Origin: Gammaproteobacteria bacterium
Lineage (GTDB): Bacteria; Pseudomonadota; Gammaproteobacteria; Pseudomonadales; Azotimanducaceae
Assembly: GCA_018666555.1 (NCBI GenBank)
Contig: JABIZD010000102.1
Span: 17,097 to 81,096 of the forward strand
Direction: 5' to 3'
Length of the DNA stretch: 64,000 nt
This document shows positions 9,859 through 19,906 of the stretch, piece by piece; the first letter of the stretch is position 1, and the number at the start of each line of letters is the position of its first letter. The notes under the pieces are model-generated. The model was given only the letters and a program-made list of their open reading frames with translations. It had not been told where the DNA came from and searched no databases. Position numbers and translations under genes: made by a program.

Positions 9859-11244
9859 TCAAGGTGACGACACTAAGCTGGTTTCAGACTCTGATACAAA
9901 ACGCTGCAGGTTCTGCAAAGCCTTACGGCCAAGGGCCTGCTGTTCGTCTGTCGGAGCCGGTGGCTCTATACCCGCTTGACTGAATCCGTCCAGTCGGGAA
10001 GCTGTCAGCCAACTACTTATTTCTGGATCGCTTGCCCAGGCCGCACCATTTCTTGCATTACCCAGGGAGGTTCTCAGATAGTCAATTTCTGTATCAGGGT
10101 GAGGTACGGGTGTACAAATCTCGTTTTTTGTATCTTCATCTGCCTTGGTAACTTCAATATGGGCTATAAAAGCAGCACTAAAGACCTGCTGACAGGTTCG
10201 TACTGACTGCAGGGTAATTTGCTGGCCACTAAATATCGGCTTGGCAGGTCGATGAGCCAGCCCATCCGCGGTGCAATCAATTAAAATACTATCTTCACCA
10301 ATATTCATACTGCCCTGTTCCAGGCTGATATGTCCGGGCATCACAGCAGTCACCCGACCTTTACGAATAATCTGCTTGATTCGTCGCAACTGTTCAATTT
10401 CCAGTTGCGTTACCGTGGCGCAGCGATACATGCTAGGAGCCTGCCCCGGATCAATTCGCAAAAGCTGACCTGCATTTTCCAATATCCCGAACAACTCTGT
10501 CACATCCGGGGCATGGGCAAACGCTTGCATCTGATGGGCAAAGCCTGTTGCAGTACGTTCACTCAACTTAAACGGTTGAATAAATTCACGATTGAGTAGC
10601 CAGGAATCGCGCGGCATTATCCAACGGATATGCTTGGGATCAACCCCCCTGCCTAACAACCATAAGCAGGCATCCATACCGGTTTTACCGGCACCGATAA
10701 TGACATAGCTCCTGTTTGGTCCGGCCATGTCGGGGAGCCCATTGACGGGTACACAGCTAACCCCGTCGGCAACTGGAAAATCAGGCGGACGCATTGCGGG
10801 AACCTGCACCTTCATATAAGTGGCATCGACTATTTTTTTCGCGTCCAGTTCGATGACCTGCCCTGTCACGGTCGACACCACGCTGCCATCACTGGTCAGT
10901 TCAGCATTTGGAACAAACTGAATCCGGCCGCTTGGAAGCAGTTTTTCTACCATAACCCGCTGAAAATAATGGCAGACCTCACTGTTTGTCGCCAACTCAT
11001 AGAGGCCCTCATTCCAACCGTCAGAATCAATTCGATTCTGGCCTAGCGTCATAGAATTAACACCATAAAAAGCCGAAGGCTGGTGCAGAGTCACAAAAGG
11101 ATAAGCAGTATTCCAATGTCCCCCAGGCAGGTCACGTTTATCAATTATAATTGCTGTTGCATTGCTTTCATGGACCAGAACATCAGCAAAAGCCATTCCC
11201 ATGGCTCCCGCTCCAACAATCAAATAATCAGCTTCCAGTGTCAT
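9859..11244 (-). CDS. FAD/NAD(P)-binding oxidoreductase, monooxygenase-like
   Basis: A 461-residue flavoprotein with two dinucleotide-binding motifs: an N-terminal YLIVGAGAMGMAFAD for FAD and VIIGAGKTGMDACLW in the middle for NAD(P)H. The LPGGHWNTAYPFVTLHQPS stretch recalls flavin-containing monooxygenases, but I do not see their full fingerprint. It is best called an uncharacterised two-dinucleotide-domain oxidoreductase. I prefer the ATG at 11244, directly before the FAD strand, over one 15 codons upstream; neither has a clear ribosome site. Confidence 0.8.
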   Translation of the reverse strand: MTLEADYLIVGAGAMGMAFADVLVHESNATAIIIDKRDLPGGHWNTAYPFVTLHQPSAFYGVNSMTLGQNRIDSDGWNEGLYELATNSEVCHYFQRVMVEKLLPSGRIQFVPNAELTSDGSVVSTVTGQVIELDAKKIVDATYMKVQVPAMRPPDFPVADGVSCVPVNGLPDMAGPNRSYVIIGAGKTGMDACLWLLGRGVDPKHIRWIMPRDSWLLNREFIQPFKLSERTATGFAHQMQAFAHAPDVTELFGILENAGQLLRIDPGQAPSMYRCATVTQLEIEQLRRIKQIIRKGRVTAVMPGHISLEQGSMNIGEDSILIDCTADGLAHRPAKPIFSGQQITLQSVRTCQQVFSAAFIAHIEVTKADEDTKNEICTPVPHPDTEIDYLRTSLGNARNGAAWASDPEISSWLTASRLDGFSQAGIEPPAPTDEQQALGRKALQNLQRFVSESETSLVSSP

Positions 11245-11820
11245 ATTGGAGTACAGCAGAAAAATGAGCCTCCAGCATATACTATTCATAGCTATCGGGA
11301 ATAGCCTGGCCGGTTTACCGCTCCAGATGGCTTACAGCAAACCTACCCATAACAGTCCCGACCCGCTTCACTTATGTTCTCCTGAGTCAGTCCTTTTGCG
11401 GTTTACGCGTTACCAATACGCTGGTTATAGAGCTTAAAAAGCACCGTCGCTGATTCTCACGGAAATATTTCACCTTGTTATCAATAAGCCCCTGTTCGTG
11501 GCCCTGGATAAAATAGCTCAAGCTACTGCCTATTTCCTATTCTCCGGCCAGGCACAGACCAGACCCGCTCAATAACCAAAGCGGCATAAGCTCGCTTATA
11601 ACCGCTCGATAGAAACACGCCTAGGAATATCTAAACAGTCAATGACCTGAAAACCGGACCTGTTTATGGATCGCCTAATGACTGAAAAAAAATAACTATT
11701 TTTCATGTTGGGGTAATGCCAGTATAGAATTCAATAGCGCAGGCACGGGCAATTGGACCAGCAATTTCTGTCCGAGGCCCAGACTTAACAATCAAAAAGA
11801 CAGGCAAAGGGAGTAATACA
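11245..11820. other. intergenic region between divergent genes
   Basis: About 575 bases. An A/T-rich inverted repeat (about 11684-11704, arms AAAAATA and TATTTTT) and a possible -10 box TATAGA at 11723-11728 sit about 95 bases before the antiporter start. A good matching -35 box is not seen. A purine-rich ribosome site AAAGGGAG precedes the ATG at 11821. Confidence 0.35.
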
Positions 11821-13683
11821 ATGAACAGGATTATCTATAGCCTAATCATTATTTTAATCTTTGATCTGTCTCCCGCGTTAGCGCAACAAATATCCATCGA
11901 ATCACCGCCTATCATGCTGACAGGCGTCAAAGCCCAACTAAGCGTCAAGGGCCTATCCGACGGACCCTACAGTGTCGCCGTTAACAATGAAGTTATTGCT
12001 GTCATAGAAAAAGTCTCGCCGCTTGAGCCCGTAGCGTTTTCACAGGCCCACTCAGGAACAGCGGAGATAACCGTCATTCAGGACCACTCTGTCATCGCCC
12101 GCAAGTCCGTTAATGTCATCCCAGCCTGGATTTCGTTAATGCCACCTCTGGTTGCAATTCTGCTTTCTTTCATCCTCCGTTCGGTCATCCCGTCCCTGTT
12201 TGCCGGGCTATTAGTCGGCGCATGGGCCATCAATGGCTTGACCTGGCAAGGAGCTGTGCAGGGCCTGTTTGAGACCATGACGGTCTATGTACTCAACGCC
12301 ATGACCGACCCCGATCACGGCGCAATTATTCTGTTCAGCCTACTCATCGGCGGGATGGTAGGCATCGTATCTCGTAACGGCGGCATGGTCGGTATCGTCA
12401 ATTTAGTGTTACCAATCGCCCGCACTCCACGGCGCGGCCAGACAGTGATCGCATTACTCGGACTGGGCATTTTTTTCGATGACTATGCCAATACCATGAT
12501 TGTCGGTAATGCAACTCGGCCGGTGAGTGACAACCTGAAGATTTCCCGCGAAAAACTGGCTTATCTGGTTGATTCCACTGCAGCACCCGTGGCAACCATT
12601 GCTGTGATCACCACCTGGATCGGTTTTCAAGTTAGCTTGATTGAAGAGGCTATCACTCACCTAGACGGAATAGAGCAAAGTGCTTATAGCCTGTTTTTAC
12701 AATCCATTCCTTTCAGCTTTTACCCATTCCTGGCGCTATTTTTCGTTTTTCTCATCGTTCTCTCCGGCAAGGACTTTGGTCCAATGTATAAAGCAGAGCT
12801 ACGGGCACGCGACACTGGTGCCGTAACACGTACTGATTCCAACCAAAGCAATGACCGTCAGATGGACGATTTTCAGGAGAAACCAGCGATTCCCTGCCGC
12901 GCGATAAATGCCCTGGTTCCCATCGGCAGTCTGGTGATTGGCGTGATTGGCGGTATGTATATCAGCGGTGAAGGCGATTCTCTACAGGATATCATCGGAA
13001 GCGCCAATGCCTATGTGGTACTCATCTGGGCATCTCTGCTGGCATGTCTGGCGGCCTTCCTTATTACCTTGAGCCAGGGCCTGCTGACATTAAATGAAAC
13101 CGTTGAAGCCTGGGTCATTGGCGCTCGGTTCATGCTGACAGGCCTTGTATTACTGGTCATGGCCTGGGCAGTCGCCGACGTAACCAGTGTTCTGCAGACC
13201 GCTTCTTATTTGATTTCGCTGCTTGGAGATGCCCTTTCACCCCAACTATTACCAACTGTTATTTTCTTTCTGGCAGCCATCGCAGGGTTTGCTTCTGGAT
13301 CCAGCTGGGGTGTCATGGCGATCCTTATGCCTCTAGTCATTCCCTTGTGTTGGGCGGTACTGGAAATCAACGGCATGGCAAATTCCGAGCACCTGCATAT
13401 ATTATATTCTTCCATCGCCTGCGTACTGTGTGGCGCTGTCTGGGCGGATCATTGCTCACCACTATCTGATACAACCGTGCTGTCTTCGCTGGCAACCGGC
13501 TGCGACCACATGGATCACGTGACCACACAATTACCCTATGCGGCATTAACTGGCGCTGTTGCCTTGTTGATTGGTACCTTACCCGGTGGTTATGGAGCTC
13601 CCTGGTGGCTGATGCTACTGATTGCAGCGCTAGTATTATTTACCGTTCATCGACTGCTGGCAAAATCTGCCGACCATCCATAG
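11821..13683 (+). CDS. NhaC-family Na+/H+ antiporter with an exported N-terminal domain
   Basis: A 620-residue inner-membrane carrier. Residues 1-21 look like a signal peptide (cleavage after ALA), and about 22-105 form a hydrophilic, beta-rich exported segment. From about 108 there are ten or more hydrophobic helices. NhaC-superfamily hallmarks are FFDDYANTMIVGNATRPVSD, LAYLVDSTAAPVATI and, late, SSWGVMAILMPL and VWADHCSPLSDTTVLSS. The family exchanges Na+ for H+ or takes up organic solutes. The N-terminal exported domain is an addition over the shorter NhaC proteins of about 450-500 residues. AAAGGGAG precedes the ATG. Confidence 0.88.
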   Translation: MNRIIYSLIIILIFDLSPALAQQISIESPPIMLTGVKAQLSVKGLSDGPYSVAVNNEVIAVIEKVSPLEPVAFSQAHSGTAEITVIQDHSVIARKSVNVIPAWISLMPPLVAILLSFILRSVIPSLFAGLLVGAWAINGLTWQGAVQGLFETMTVYVLNAMTDPDHGAIILFSLLIGGMVGIVSRNGGMVGIVNLVLPIARTPRRGQTVIALLGLGIFFDDYANTMIVGNATRPVSDNLKISREKLAYLVDSTAAPVATIAVITTWIGFQVSLIEEAITHLDGIEQSAYSLFLQSIPFSFYPFLALFFVFLIVLSGKDFGPMYKAELRARDTGAVTRTDSNQSNDRQMDDFQEKPAIPCRAINALVPIGSLVIGVIGGMYISGEGDSLQDIIGSANAYVVLIWASLLACLAAFLITLSQGLLTLNETVEAWVIGARFMLTGLVLLVMAWAVADVTSVLQTASYLISLLGDALSPQLLPTVIFFLAAIAGFASGSSWGVMAILMPLVIPLCWAVLEINGMANSEHLHILYSSIACVLCGAVWADHCSPLSDTTVLSSLATGCDHMDHVTTQLPYAALTGAVALLIGTLPGGYGAPWWLMLLIAALVLFTVHRLLAKSADHP

Positions 13684-14203
13684 GTGAAACATCCTAAACT
13701 CAACTAATTGGAGCCAGAGCATCAGTAAGCGATCACTTTCCTACCCTGAACGCCTGAGTTATCACTTCCCAGTCCAAAAAATGCTGAACCGGCAACAAAT
13801 CCGGAAAATAGCACTGATTTTAAACTTCCGGGCAAGCATGCCCGTACCGGTAGTCGAACTAAGCTATGAAAGCGGTTGTTATCAAAGTATCGATTCGTCT
13901 CAAAGTGAAGATATGCAATGCCTGTATAGGCGTTCCTGTGATTGATCCTTACCGCTGACTTAATCCCCAGGCCCACCACACCGAAACACGGCTTTCCTCA
14001 ATAAACCCTTTTCTAATAGGGCGGTCTGCGCCAACACTGATTAAATGTCTTTCTCTGAACTAAACCAGAAAAGGATCTTCATCTCGCGGCCTGGGAAGAA
14101 AATATTTGTCCACAACTTCTTTCAAATTGGTATCAAAAGAACTAATATTTTTATTCCACTAAATACTGATTGGTTGATACAGCCACCTAAAAAGGAAATT
14201 TAT
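13684..14203. other. intergenic region before the lipoprotein gene
   Basis: About 520 bases. The lipoprotein ribosome site AAAGGA is at 14191-14196. A weak hairpin (CCCT...AGGG, 14006-14021) is present. An 85-codon minus-strand frame at 13722-13979 lacks a ribosome site and protein-like composition, so I do not call it. Confidence 0.35.
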
Positions 14204-15070
14204 ATGAAACGATTTAGCTTATTAATACTTTTTGCATTTCTATTTGCTGGCTGCGCCCAGGAAGAAGAAGCCGTCGTCGCGGCTCCTGCTACCCAGAGTG
14301 AGGCTGTATCGACTGAAGCCTATCCACCTAATGAGCCGGATGCCTACTACGAATACCTGTGGTGCAAACAGGGGGAAAATTTTTCCAGCGAAAGCTACCA
14401 GGCCATGGTAAAGGACTGGAATATCATGATCGATGGCCTCGATCATAAAGTGAATGCGGCTTTCGCTTACGTTCCACGAGGCTGGGAAGACCCGAATTTC
14501 GACGGCATGTGGGTTTTGAACTGGGCTGACAAAGCAACTATGGAAGCAGGCTGGGCTGACTACGTTGCAGCTAATGGCCAACAAAAAATGGAAGAAATGC
14601 ATCCTGATGTGCTGAACTGCGGCAGCCAAACGGGCATAGACCGGTTTGGAACCACAGCTTATATACCGCGAGATATGCCTGCTGGTTTTGCTAGCGCCGA
14701 ATCTCCCTATTATCTGACTAACCAGCTATGTAGCTTCAACGAAGGTCAAGGTGCCGCTGATTTACGCAGGGTAGTCAGAGGAACCTACCTGCCGCTGCTG
14801 GATAGCATTGCCGCAGCGAACCCGGACAGCAGTTATTTCTTCAGGATCGGCGCAGTAGACTTTGAGCCACTGCCAGAATATCCCGCCAACTTTAACTGGG
14901 TCAATCTGTGGCAGACAGCCGAGGAAGGTGAAGCATCCTCAGCTGATTTTGCAGCTTCTGAGGAGGGCCAGGAAGTACTTGCCATGTTCGATGAAGTTGC
15001 CACCTGCAACCCACAGCCGGCGCAGGCTTGGAATGGCTATGTTATTAGAAGAACTCCTTCTTCCTCATAA
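14204..15070 (+). CDS. lipoprotein with two tandem two-cysteine modules, unknown function
   Basis: The 288-residue product has a lipoprotein signal peptide with lipobox LFAGC (Cys17) followed by an acidic linker. The ATG at 14204 follows AAAGGA by seven bases; the frame is open 53 codons upstream but that part is not protein-like. After the linker come two related halves, each bounded by cysteines (LWC...LNC and QLC...ATC) with an aromatic strand between (FDGMWVLNWAD; FNWVNLWQ). Besides the lipid-bearing Cys these are the only cysteines. The layout matches the exported protein at 5116-5898, so they are probable distant paralogues. The function is unknown; it should be membrane-anchored and periplasm-facing or surface-exposed. 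Confidence 0.82.
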   Translation: MKRFSLLILFAFLFAGCAQEEEAVVAAPATQSEAVSTEAYPPNEPDAYYEYLWCKQGENFSSESYQAMVKDWNIMIDGLDHKVNAAFAYVPRGWEDPNFDGMWVLNWADKATMEAGWADYVAANGQQKMEEMHPDVLNCGSQTGIDRFGTTAYIPRDMPAGFASAESPYYLTNQLCSFNEGQGAADLRRVVRGTYLPLLDSIAAANPDSSYFFRIGAVDFEPLPEYPANFNWVNLWQTAEEGEASSADFAASEEGQEVLAMFDEVATCNPQPAQAWNGYVIRRTPSSS

Positions 15071-16095
15071 TTTAAAGGCCAGTTTAGTATCAAGTAAGAA
15101 TCATCAGGCAGTCACGTCAGCATCACTTGCTGGCCTGGCTGCCTGCTATCTATTTCCTGCTAAATGCACACTGAACACACCAGACAGGTTTTTGGACAAG
15201 CAGGTTTAGTAGTAAACAGGGTTAAAGAATACCCCTTCTGCGATCCGGATTAGTGAAACCCTGTCGCCAAAGCCGAATGGGACCAATCACCCCTGATCTC
15301 TTTTACAGCAAGGGGGATCGCCTGGGGAGGACAACACTCAATTCAAGTGTCCGGACATAACGGGGTTAATCGGTTCAACCAATGATATCAACCTCCGGAT
15401 CTTCAAAGTACAGGTCACGAGACTGACTTAATTCAATAAAAGGCTTATGAAGGGATTGCGGAACATACGAGGTAAAACAATAGTCATGCCACAAAATGTT
15501 TAGGCTAACGGATAAGCTAACAGGCCTGCTTGTTCTCATTCCACACCAGGCGATCCGGCCTTTTAAGCATCCTGCTAGAGCAGGAGAATATCTGCGCTAA
15601 TAAGCCATTTCTGCCCTGTTTAGCCTATATTCCTCTCGCTTCAGGTTTTTTATATCTGGGCTTTCGAATTACTCGGCAAAACCACCTTCATACCAGCATT
15701 TGGAGAAAAAGCATGCAAGGGTCCTTCATAATGACAAGCCCTGTCGACCATATTCTCCACCTACTGCAGTGCTTCGGATTTCGAATCTGAGCAAGTGCTA
15801 CTTTCTTGAAATGGCGATGACATGCCTAAAAACCTGTACAAATTTATCCCAACACTGACACGCCGATAACCAATTCGGATCAAGCAATCATGAGCGAATC
15901 AATGATGGCTGACCTGCTTAATCTTTAGGCAATTTTAATTAAAAGGGACCACATTGACTAGCGCCGGGATCACATTTCCGGCGCCGCAAATGAATTTTAG
16001 TGGGCCGCTCTGCCTCTCCCCTCATTCCGTACGAATCGGTAATACAACTTCTACTAAATAGAATAACCGTCGCGACTCTACCCCCTTGAAACAAC
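15071..16095. other. long intergenic region between convergent genes
   Basis: At 1,025 bases this is the longest non-coding stretch of the window. The one clear element is the hairpin at 15961-15984. The open frames inside it (for example 15530-15790) have no ribosome site and poor composition. I recognise no RNA family, though a small RNA cannot be excluded. Confidence 0.4.
15961..15984 (-). terminator. GC-rich hairpin downstream of the nucleoside/TRAP operon
   Basis: Arms GCGCCGG and CCGGCGC pair perfectly, extendable by a G-T and an A-T pair to a 9-bp stem with a six-base loop. It lies 111 bases beyond the stop of the last operon gene (16096) in the direction of transcription. The following minus-strand sequence is only weakly T-rich. 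Confidence 0.4.
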
Positions 16096-17397
16096 CTAAT
16101 AAACCTTTGCATGTTTATATATTTCGCCGTCTTTCATGACGAAGCCAATATCACCCATGCGCTCGATATCCTCAAGCGGATTACCATTGACGGCAATAAT
16201 ATCGGCTAGCTTCCCCGGCTCCAGGCTGCCAAGAATATCCGCCTTATCAGCTAGATCAGCAGCTACAATCGTGGCAGACTGAATAGCTTCTATAGCAGGC
16301 ATACCGGCCTCAACCATATAGACGAATTCTTTCCAGTTATCACCATGTGCTGACACACCCGTATCTGTACCGAAGGCAATACGCACGCCTGCCTTATAAG
16401 CCTTCGCAAATGTATCCTGGATCATGGGCCCAATGGCTCGTGCCTTAGGCCGAACCAGGTCCGAAAAATACCCTTCGATCTCGGCTTTTTCCGCAACAAA
16501 CTTGCCAGCAATTATTGTTGGTACGTAATAGGTACCATTTTTTTTCATCAGTCGCATGGTCTCAGCATCCATAAGAGTTCCATGCTCAATTGAATCCACC
16601 CCGGCACGCACTGCTCGCTTCATGCCTTCAGCACCGTGAGCATGTGCTGCCACCTTGAAACCATAATCTTTCGCGGTCTGGACAATAGCTTCCAGCTCAT
16701 CCATCTGAAACTGGGGATTCTGACTATTTTTAGCCTGACTTAATACACCGCCAGTCGCGGTTATTTTAATCAGATCAGCACCCTCCTTATACCGCTGACG
16801 AACCGCCTTGGCGGCATCACTGGCTCCATTTACGACGCCCTGTGCAGGCCCGGGATCACCCCGTAGCCTACTGTTACGGCCGTTCGTTGGGTCTGCATGC
16901 CCGCCTGTGGTCGCCAGGCTCTTACCTGCCGCAAGGACTCTGGGTCCACGGATATCACCCCGGTTAATGGCATTACGCAAACTGATCGCCAGGTTATCCG
17001 CGCTCCCCAGATCGCGAACCAGGGTAAACCCTGCCATCAATGTTCGCTCCGCGTATTTCACTGAACCAAAGGCATAATCTGCTGGATCGAGCCTGAACTG
17101 ATTAGAGTAATTACTCGGCCCTGTTTCTGAAATCAAATGCACGTGCATATCCATTAACCCGGGCAGGCAGGTCATGTCTTTAAGATGAACCACGTCTGTA
17201 TCAGACTGCGGAGCATTAAAAGTATTTATACTGTCTATTTTCTGATCAACAATAGTGATCATCTGGTTCCTCAATAAGGCCCCCGTGGTAACATCTATCA
17301 TGCGGTCACACCGCAATATTGTGGTTTCCCCGGCAGCTACCGAACATCCTATCGCTAACAACAAAAAAAGACTGACCCTCTGCATAATCCCCTTCAT
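16096..17397 (-). CDS. exported amidohydrolase family protein
   Basis: A 433-residue metal-dependent hydrolase of the amidohydrolase superfamily (TIM barrel). Metal-site motifs appear in order: MDMHVHLI (HxH), [10 protein letters not shown] (bridging Lys), [14 protein letters not shown] and AFGTDTGV (final Asp). The [13 protein letters not shown] stretch is common in the prolidase/imidazolonepropionase-like subgroup acting on dipeptides or cyclic amides. A signal peptide ([19 protein letters not shown]) sends it to the periplasm. I chose the ATG at 17397, with GGGGAG nine bases upstream; 17385 is an alternative. It is the last gene of the nucleoside hydrolase-TRAP operon, 164 bases after the binding-protein gene. 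Confidence 0.85.
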   Translation of the reverse strand: MKGIMQRVSLFLLLAIGCSVAAGETTILRCDRMIDVTTGALLRNQMITIVDQKIDSINTFNAPQSDTDVVHLKDMTCLPGLMDMHVHLISETGPSNYSNQFRLDPADYAFGSVKYAERTLMAGFTLVRDLGSADNLAISLRNAINRGDIRGPRVLAAGKSLATTGGHADPTNGRNSRLRGDPGPAQGVVNGASDAAKAVRQRYKEGADLIKITATGGVLSQAKNSQNPQFQMDELEAIVQTAKDYGFKVAAHAHGAEGMKRAVRAGVDSIEHGTLMDAETMRLMKKNGTYYVPTIIAGKFVAEKAEIEGYFSDLVRPKARAIGPMIQDTFAKAYKAGVRIAFGTDTGVSAHGDNWKEFVYMVEAGMPAIEAIQSATIVAADLADKADILGSLEPGKLADIIAVNGNPLEDIERMGDIGFVMKDGEIYKHAKVY

Positions 17398-17561
17398 GGA
17401 CTGAAACTCCCCGGCTGATAGCCTGCTGAAATATAGAAACGACTCTCTTAAATTATTCTGCGCAATCGAACACCGATATGAGACCACATTATCATCATAA
17501 CTTTCTACCCAAGACTAACCGAGATAACTCCCAGCGCCCGCATCACCAAAATATCACACTC

Positions 17562-18596
17562 TCATCCGGACTCACAGTGATGCACAGCCTGATCAAAACG
17601 CTTTAACCACTTCTCGCCATAGGTGTCGACATACCATTGCCGCATTCCAACAACCGCTTGCTTGAACAGTTTGCGCTGGTCTGCACTCGGCACATGCAGC
17701 GTTCCACCTGACTCCTGGAAGGTGATATAAGATTCTGTTTCCCAGCGCCTGATTGCCATACGGGTAGTCGTTTTCAATTCAGCAAATCCTTCTAATACGA
17801 TTGTCTGCAAGGATTCGGGGAGCTGCTGCCAGGACTTCTCAGAATACCACCACAAGCCGCCCATATAGGCGTGAGCATCCAAGGTCACATACTTAATCTG
17901 TTCGTGCAGTTGCATGCTGACAATATCATGAATGCCATTCTTGGTTGCATCAACCACTCCGGTAGCCAGGGCAGGGTAGACTTCAGGCCAGCTGATGGGA
18001 GTAGGATTACCGCCCAGGCGACGAACCAGTTCCTGCTGCAGTGGCGCTGTAATCGTTCGAATCTTTAGCCCCCTGACATCTTCTGGGGTAAGAATAGGTC
18101 GATCCGTGCTGGCAAAGTTCCTCCAACCGCCGGTGTTGGACACTGTCATCAATCGAATACCCAGATCTGCCTCCAGGATCGTTTGACTTAGTAACTCTGC
18201 AATTGGACCATCAAGTACACACTCGGCTACTGCATCATCACGAAAGGCGTAAGGTAGGTCCAGGACCTGTGCCGGCCCGTAGACACTTCCAAATCCACCC
18301 GTTGTGAACATAAAAACCTGTAGCACTCCGGCCTGAAGTGCTTCCAGACACTCTCTTTCCGCTGAACAGAATTGTCCTGAAGGATACAACTGGACTCCTA
18401 TAGCACCGCCACTCTTGGTCTCCACATAGTGTTTGAAAGCCAGTGCGCCATCATAGTCCTCATCGTCCGACGTGCCGAGCAGGGAAACACGAATCTTATG
18501 ATTCATTTGTGGTCCACTGGCCGAATTAAGAATACCTACCAGGCAGCAGACCGTGATCAACAAAAACAGACTGAGTAAAAACTGTTGCCTGGTCAT
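17562..18596 (-). CDS. TRAP transporter substrate-binding protein (DctP family)
   Basis: A 344-residue periplasmic binding protein with an N-terminal hydrophobic signal (LLSLFLLITVCCLVGIL). The TRAP SBP pattern is clear: a VYGPAQVLDLPYAFRD segment, the region around VRGLKIRTITAPLQ with the Arg that usually clamps a ligand carboxylate, PISWPEVYPALATGVVDA, then WWYSEKSWQQLP. The usual role is to capture an organic acid or similar solute for the TRAP permease. Two cysteines near CSAEREC could form a disulfide. The start lies 10 bases after the stop of the large permease gene. The ligand is unknown; the operon suggests a product of nucleoside or amide hydrolysis. Confidence 0.9.
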   Translation of the reverse strand: MTRQQFLLSLFLLITVCCLVGILNSASGPQMNHKIRVSLLGTSDDEDYDGALAFKHYVETKSGGAIGVQLYPSGQFCSAERECLEALQAGVLQVFMFTTGGFGSVYGPAQVLDLPYAFRDDAVAECVLDGPIAELLSQTILEADLGIRLMTVSNTGGWRNFASTDRPILTPEDVRGLKIRTITAPLQQELVRRLGGNPTPISWPEVYPALATGVVDATKNGIHDIVSMQLHEQIKYVTLDAHAYMGGLWWYSEKSWQQLPESLQTIVLEGFAELKTTTRMAIRRWETESYITFQESGGTLHVPSADQRKLFKQAVVGMRQWYVDTYGEKWLKRFDQAVHHCESG

Positions 18597-18606
18597 CTGC
18601 CCAACA

Positions 18607-19893
18607 CTATGCGAATCCCAGCCAGCGTGGCAATGCTAGGGACAGAACCGGGAAATAGGTGATCAGGAAAATAACCAGAACTTCCACCAACAAAAACGGC
18701 AGCATATGCACAGCGATGGTTTCTACCCTTTCCCGGGAGACAGCTGAACTAACAAACAGCACCAGTCCCATCGGTGGCGTTGCCAGCCCGACCGTCACAT
18801 TGACACACATCACTACTGCAAAATGCAATGGATCGATTCCCAGGCTGATAAACATGGGCCCAAGGACCGGACCAAGCACCAACACTGCAGGCCCGGCATC
18901 TAGAAACATGCCGATCAGTAGTAGGAAAATATTAAGCAGGAACAGCAATACCAGTACATTGTTACTGATACTGGCCATACCATCGGCGACGGTATGGGCC
19001 AGTCCAGAGACCGTAATAATCCAGGCGAACGCAACCGAGGCTCCAACCAGCAACAGCACAATGCCAGACTGCGCAACTGATGACACAAATATGCGGAACA
19101 ACGATTTCAATTGCAAAGTGTGCAGATAGAATACCGACACCAGGATCGCATATACCGCAGCCACAGCAGCGGCTTCCGTTGGCGTGAATACACCGCCAAG
19201 AATACCGCCAAGAAGAATCACCGGCGTCAATAATGCGGGCAGGGTACGACGAAATGCCACTCCCCTTTGACGCCAGCTTACAGGTTGGTTTGCCACTGGA
19301 TAGCCACGCTTCCTGGCCAGGTAATTGGTCATGACCATTAATCCGATAGCGATCATCACCCCAGGGACCAGACCGGCAGCAAACAGTCCTGCTACCGACA
19401 CATTCATGATAAAGGCATAGAGGATCATAATGCCAGAAGGCGGAATAATTGGACCGATAACTGACGATGCAGCTGTGATCGCTGCTGCAAACGGCCGACT
19501 GTAGCCATTCTGATGCATGGCCGGAATAAATATTTTCCCAAGCGCGGAGGCATCAGCCACAGCAGAACCAGACAGGCCAGCAAACAGCAATGACGAGCCA
19601 ATATTGACTTGTGCCAGACCTCCGCGAACATGACCAATCATGGCCTGACTGAAGTCAACAATGGATCGAGTAATACCACCCGCATTCATAATCTGCCCGG
19701 CGAGGATGAAAAAAGGCAGAGCCATCAATGGAAACGAATCCAACCCATTATAAAGCCGCGATAACAGGGTTTTATAGAACACCTGTTCACCGTCAAGTGC
19801 CAGGCTCAATCCTGGTCCAATCAACAATGCGAACACCACGGGCATACTGGCGGCGAGCAAAAAAAGGAATATCCAGAAATAGGCTAAGGACAT
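18607..19893 (-). CDS. TRAP transporter large permease subunit (DctM family)
   Basis: A 428-residue integral membrane protein with about 12 hydrophobic segments. Family-typical stretches are FPLMALPFFILAGQIMNAGG, LLFAGLSGSAVADASALG, AITAASSVIGPIIPPSG, GGVFTPTEAAAVAAVYA and VTVGLATPPMGLVLF. The role is Na+-driven translocation of the solute delivered by the binding protein. It lies 13 bases downstream of the small permease and 10 bases upstream of the binding protein, so the three are co-transcribed. Confidence 0.93.
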   Translation of the reverse strand: MSLAYFWIFLFLLAASMPVVFALLIGPGLSLALDGEQVFYKTLLSRLYNGLDSFPLMALPFFILAGQIMNAGGITRSIVDFSQAMIGHVRGGLAQVNIGSSLLFAGLSGSAVADASALGKIFIPAMHQNGYSRPFAAAITAASSVIGPIIPPSGIMILYAFIMNVSVAGLFAAGLVPGVMIAIGLMVMTNYLARKRGYPVANQPVSWRQRGVAFRRTLPALLTPVILLGGILGGVFTPTEAAAVAAVYAILVSVFYLHTLQLKSLFRIFVSSVAQSGIVLLLVGASVAFAWIITVSGLAHTVADGMASISNNVLVLLFLLNIFLLLIGMFLDAGPAVLVLGPVLGPMFISLGIDPLHFAVVMCVNVTVGLATPPMGLVLFVSSAVSRERVETIAVHMLPFLLVEVLVIFLITYFPVLSLALPRWLGFA

Positions 19894-19906
19894 AGGCGGT
19901 CTCGGA

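Noticed and set aside
13722..13979. 85-codon minus-strand open frame
   Set aside because: No ribosome site, no recognised similarity and poor protein-like composition; lies in a normal intergenic region.
15530..15790. 86-codon plus-strand open frame in the long intergenic gap
   Set aside because: No ribosome site and low-complexity composition; nothing supports translation.
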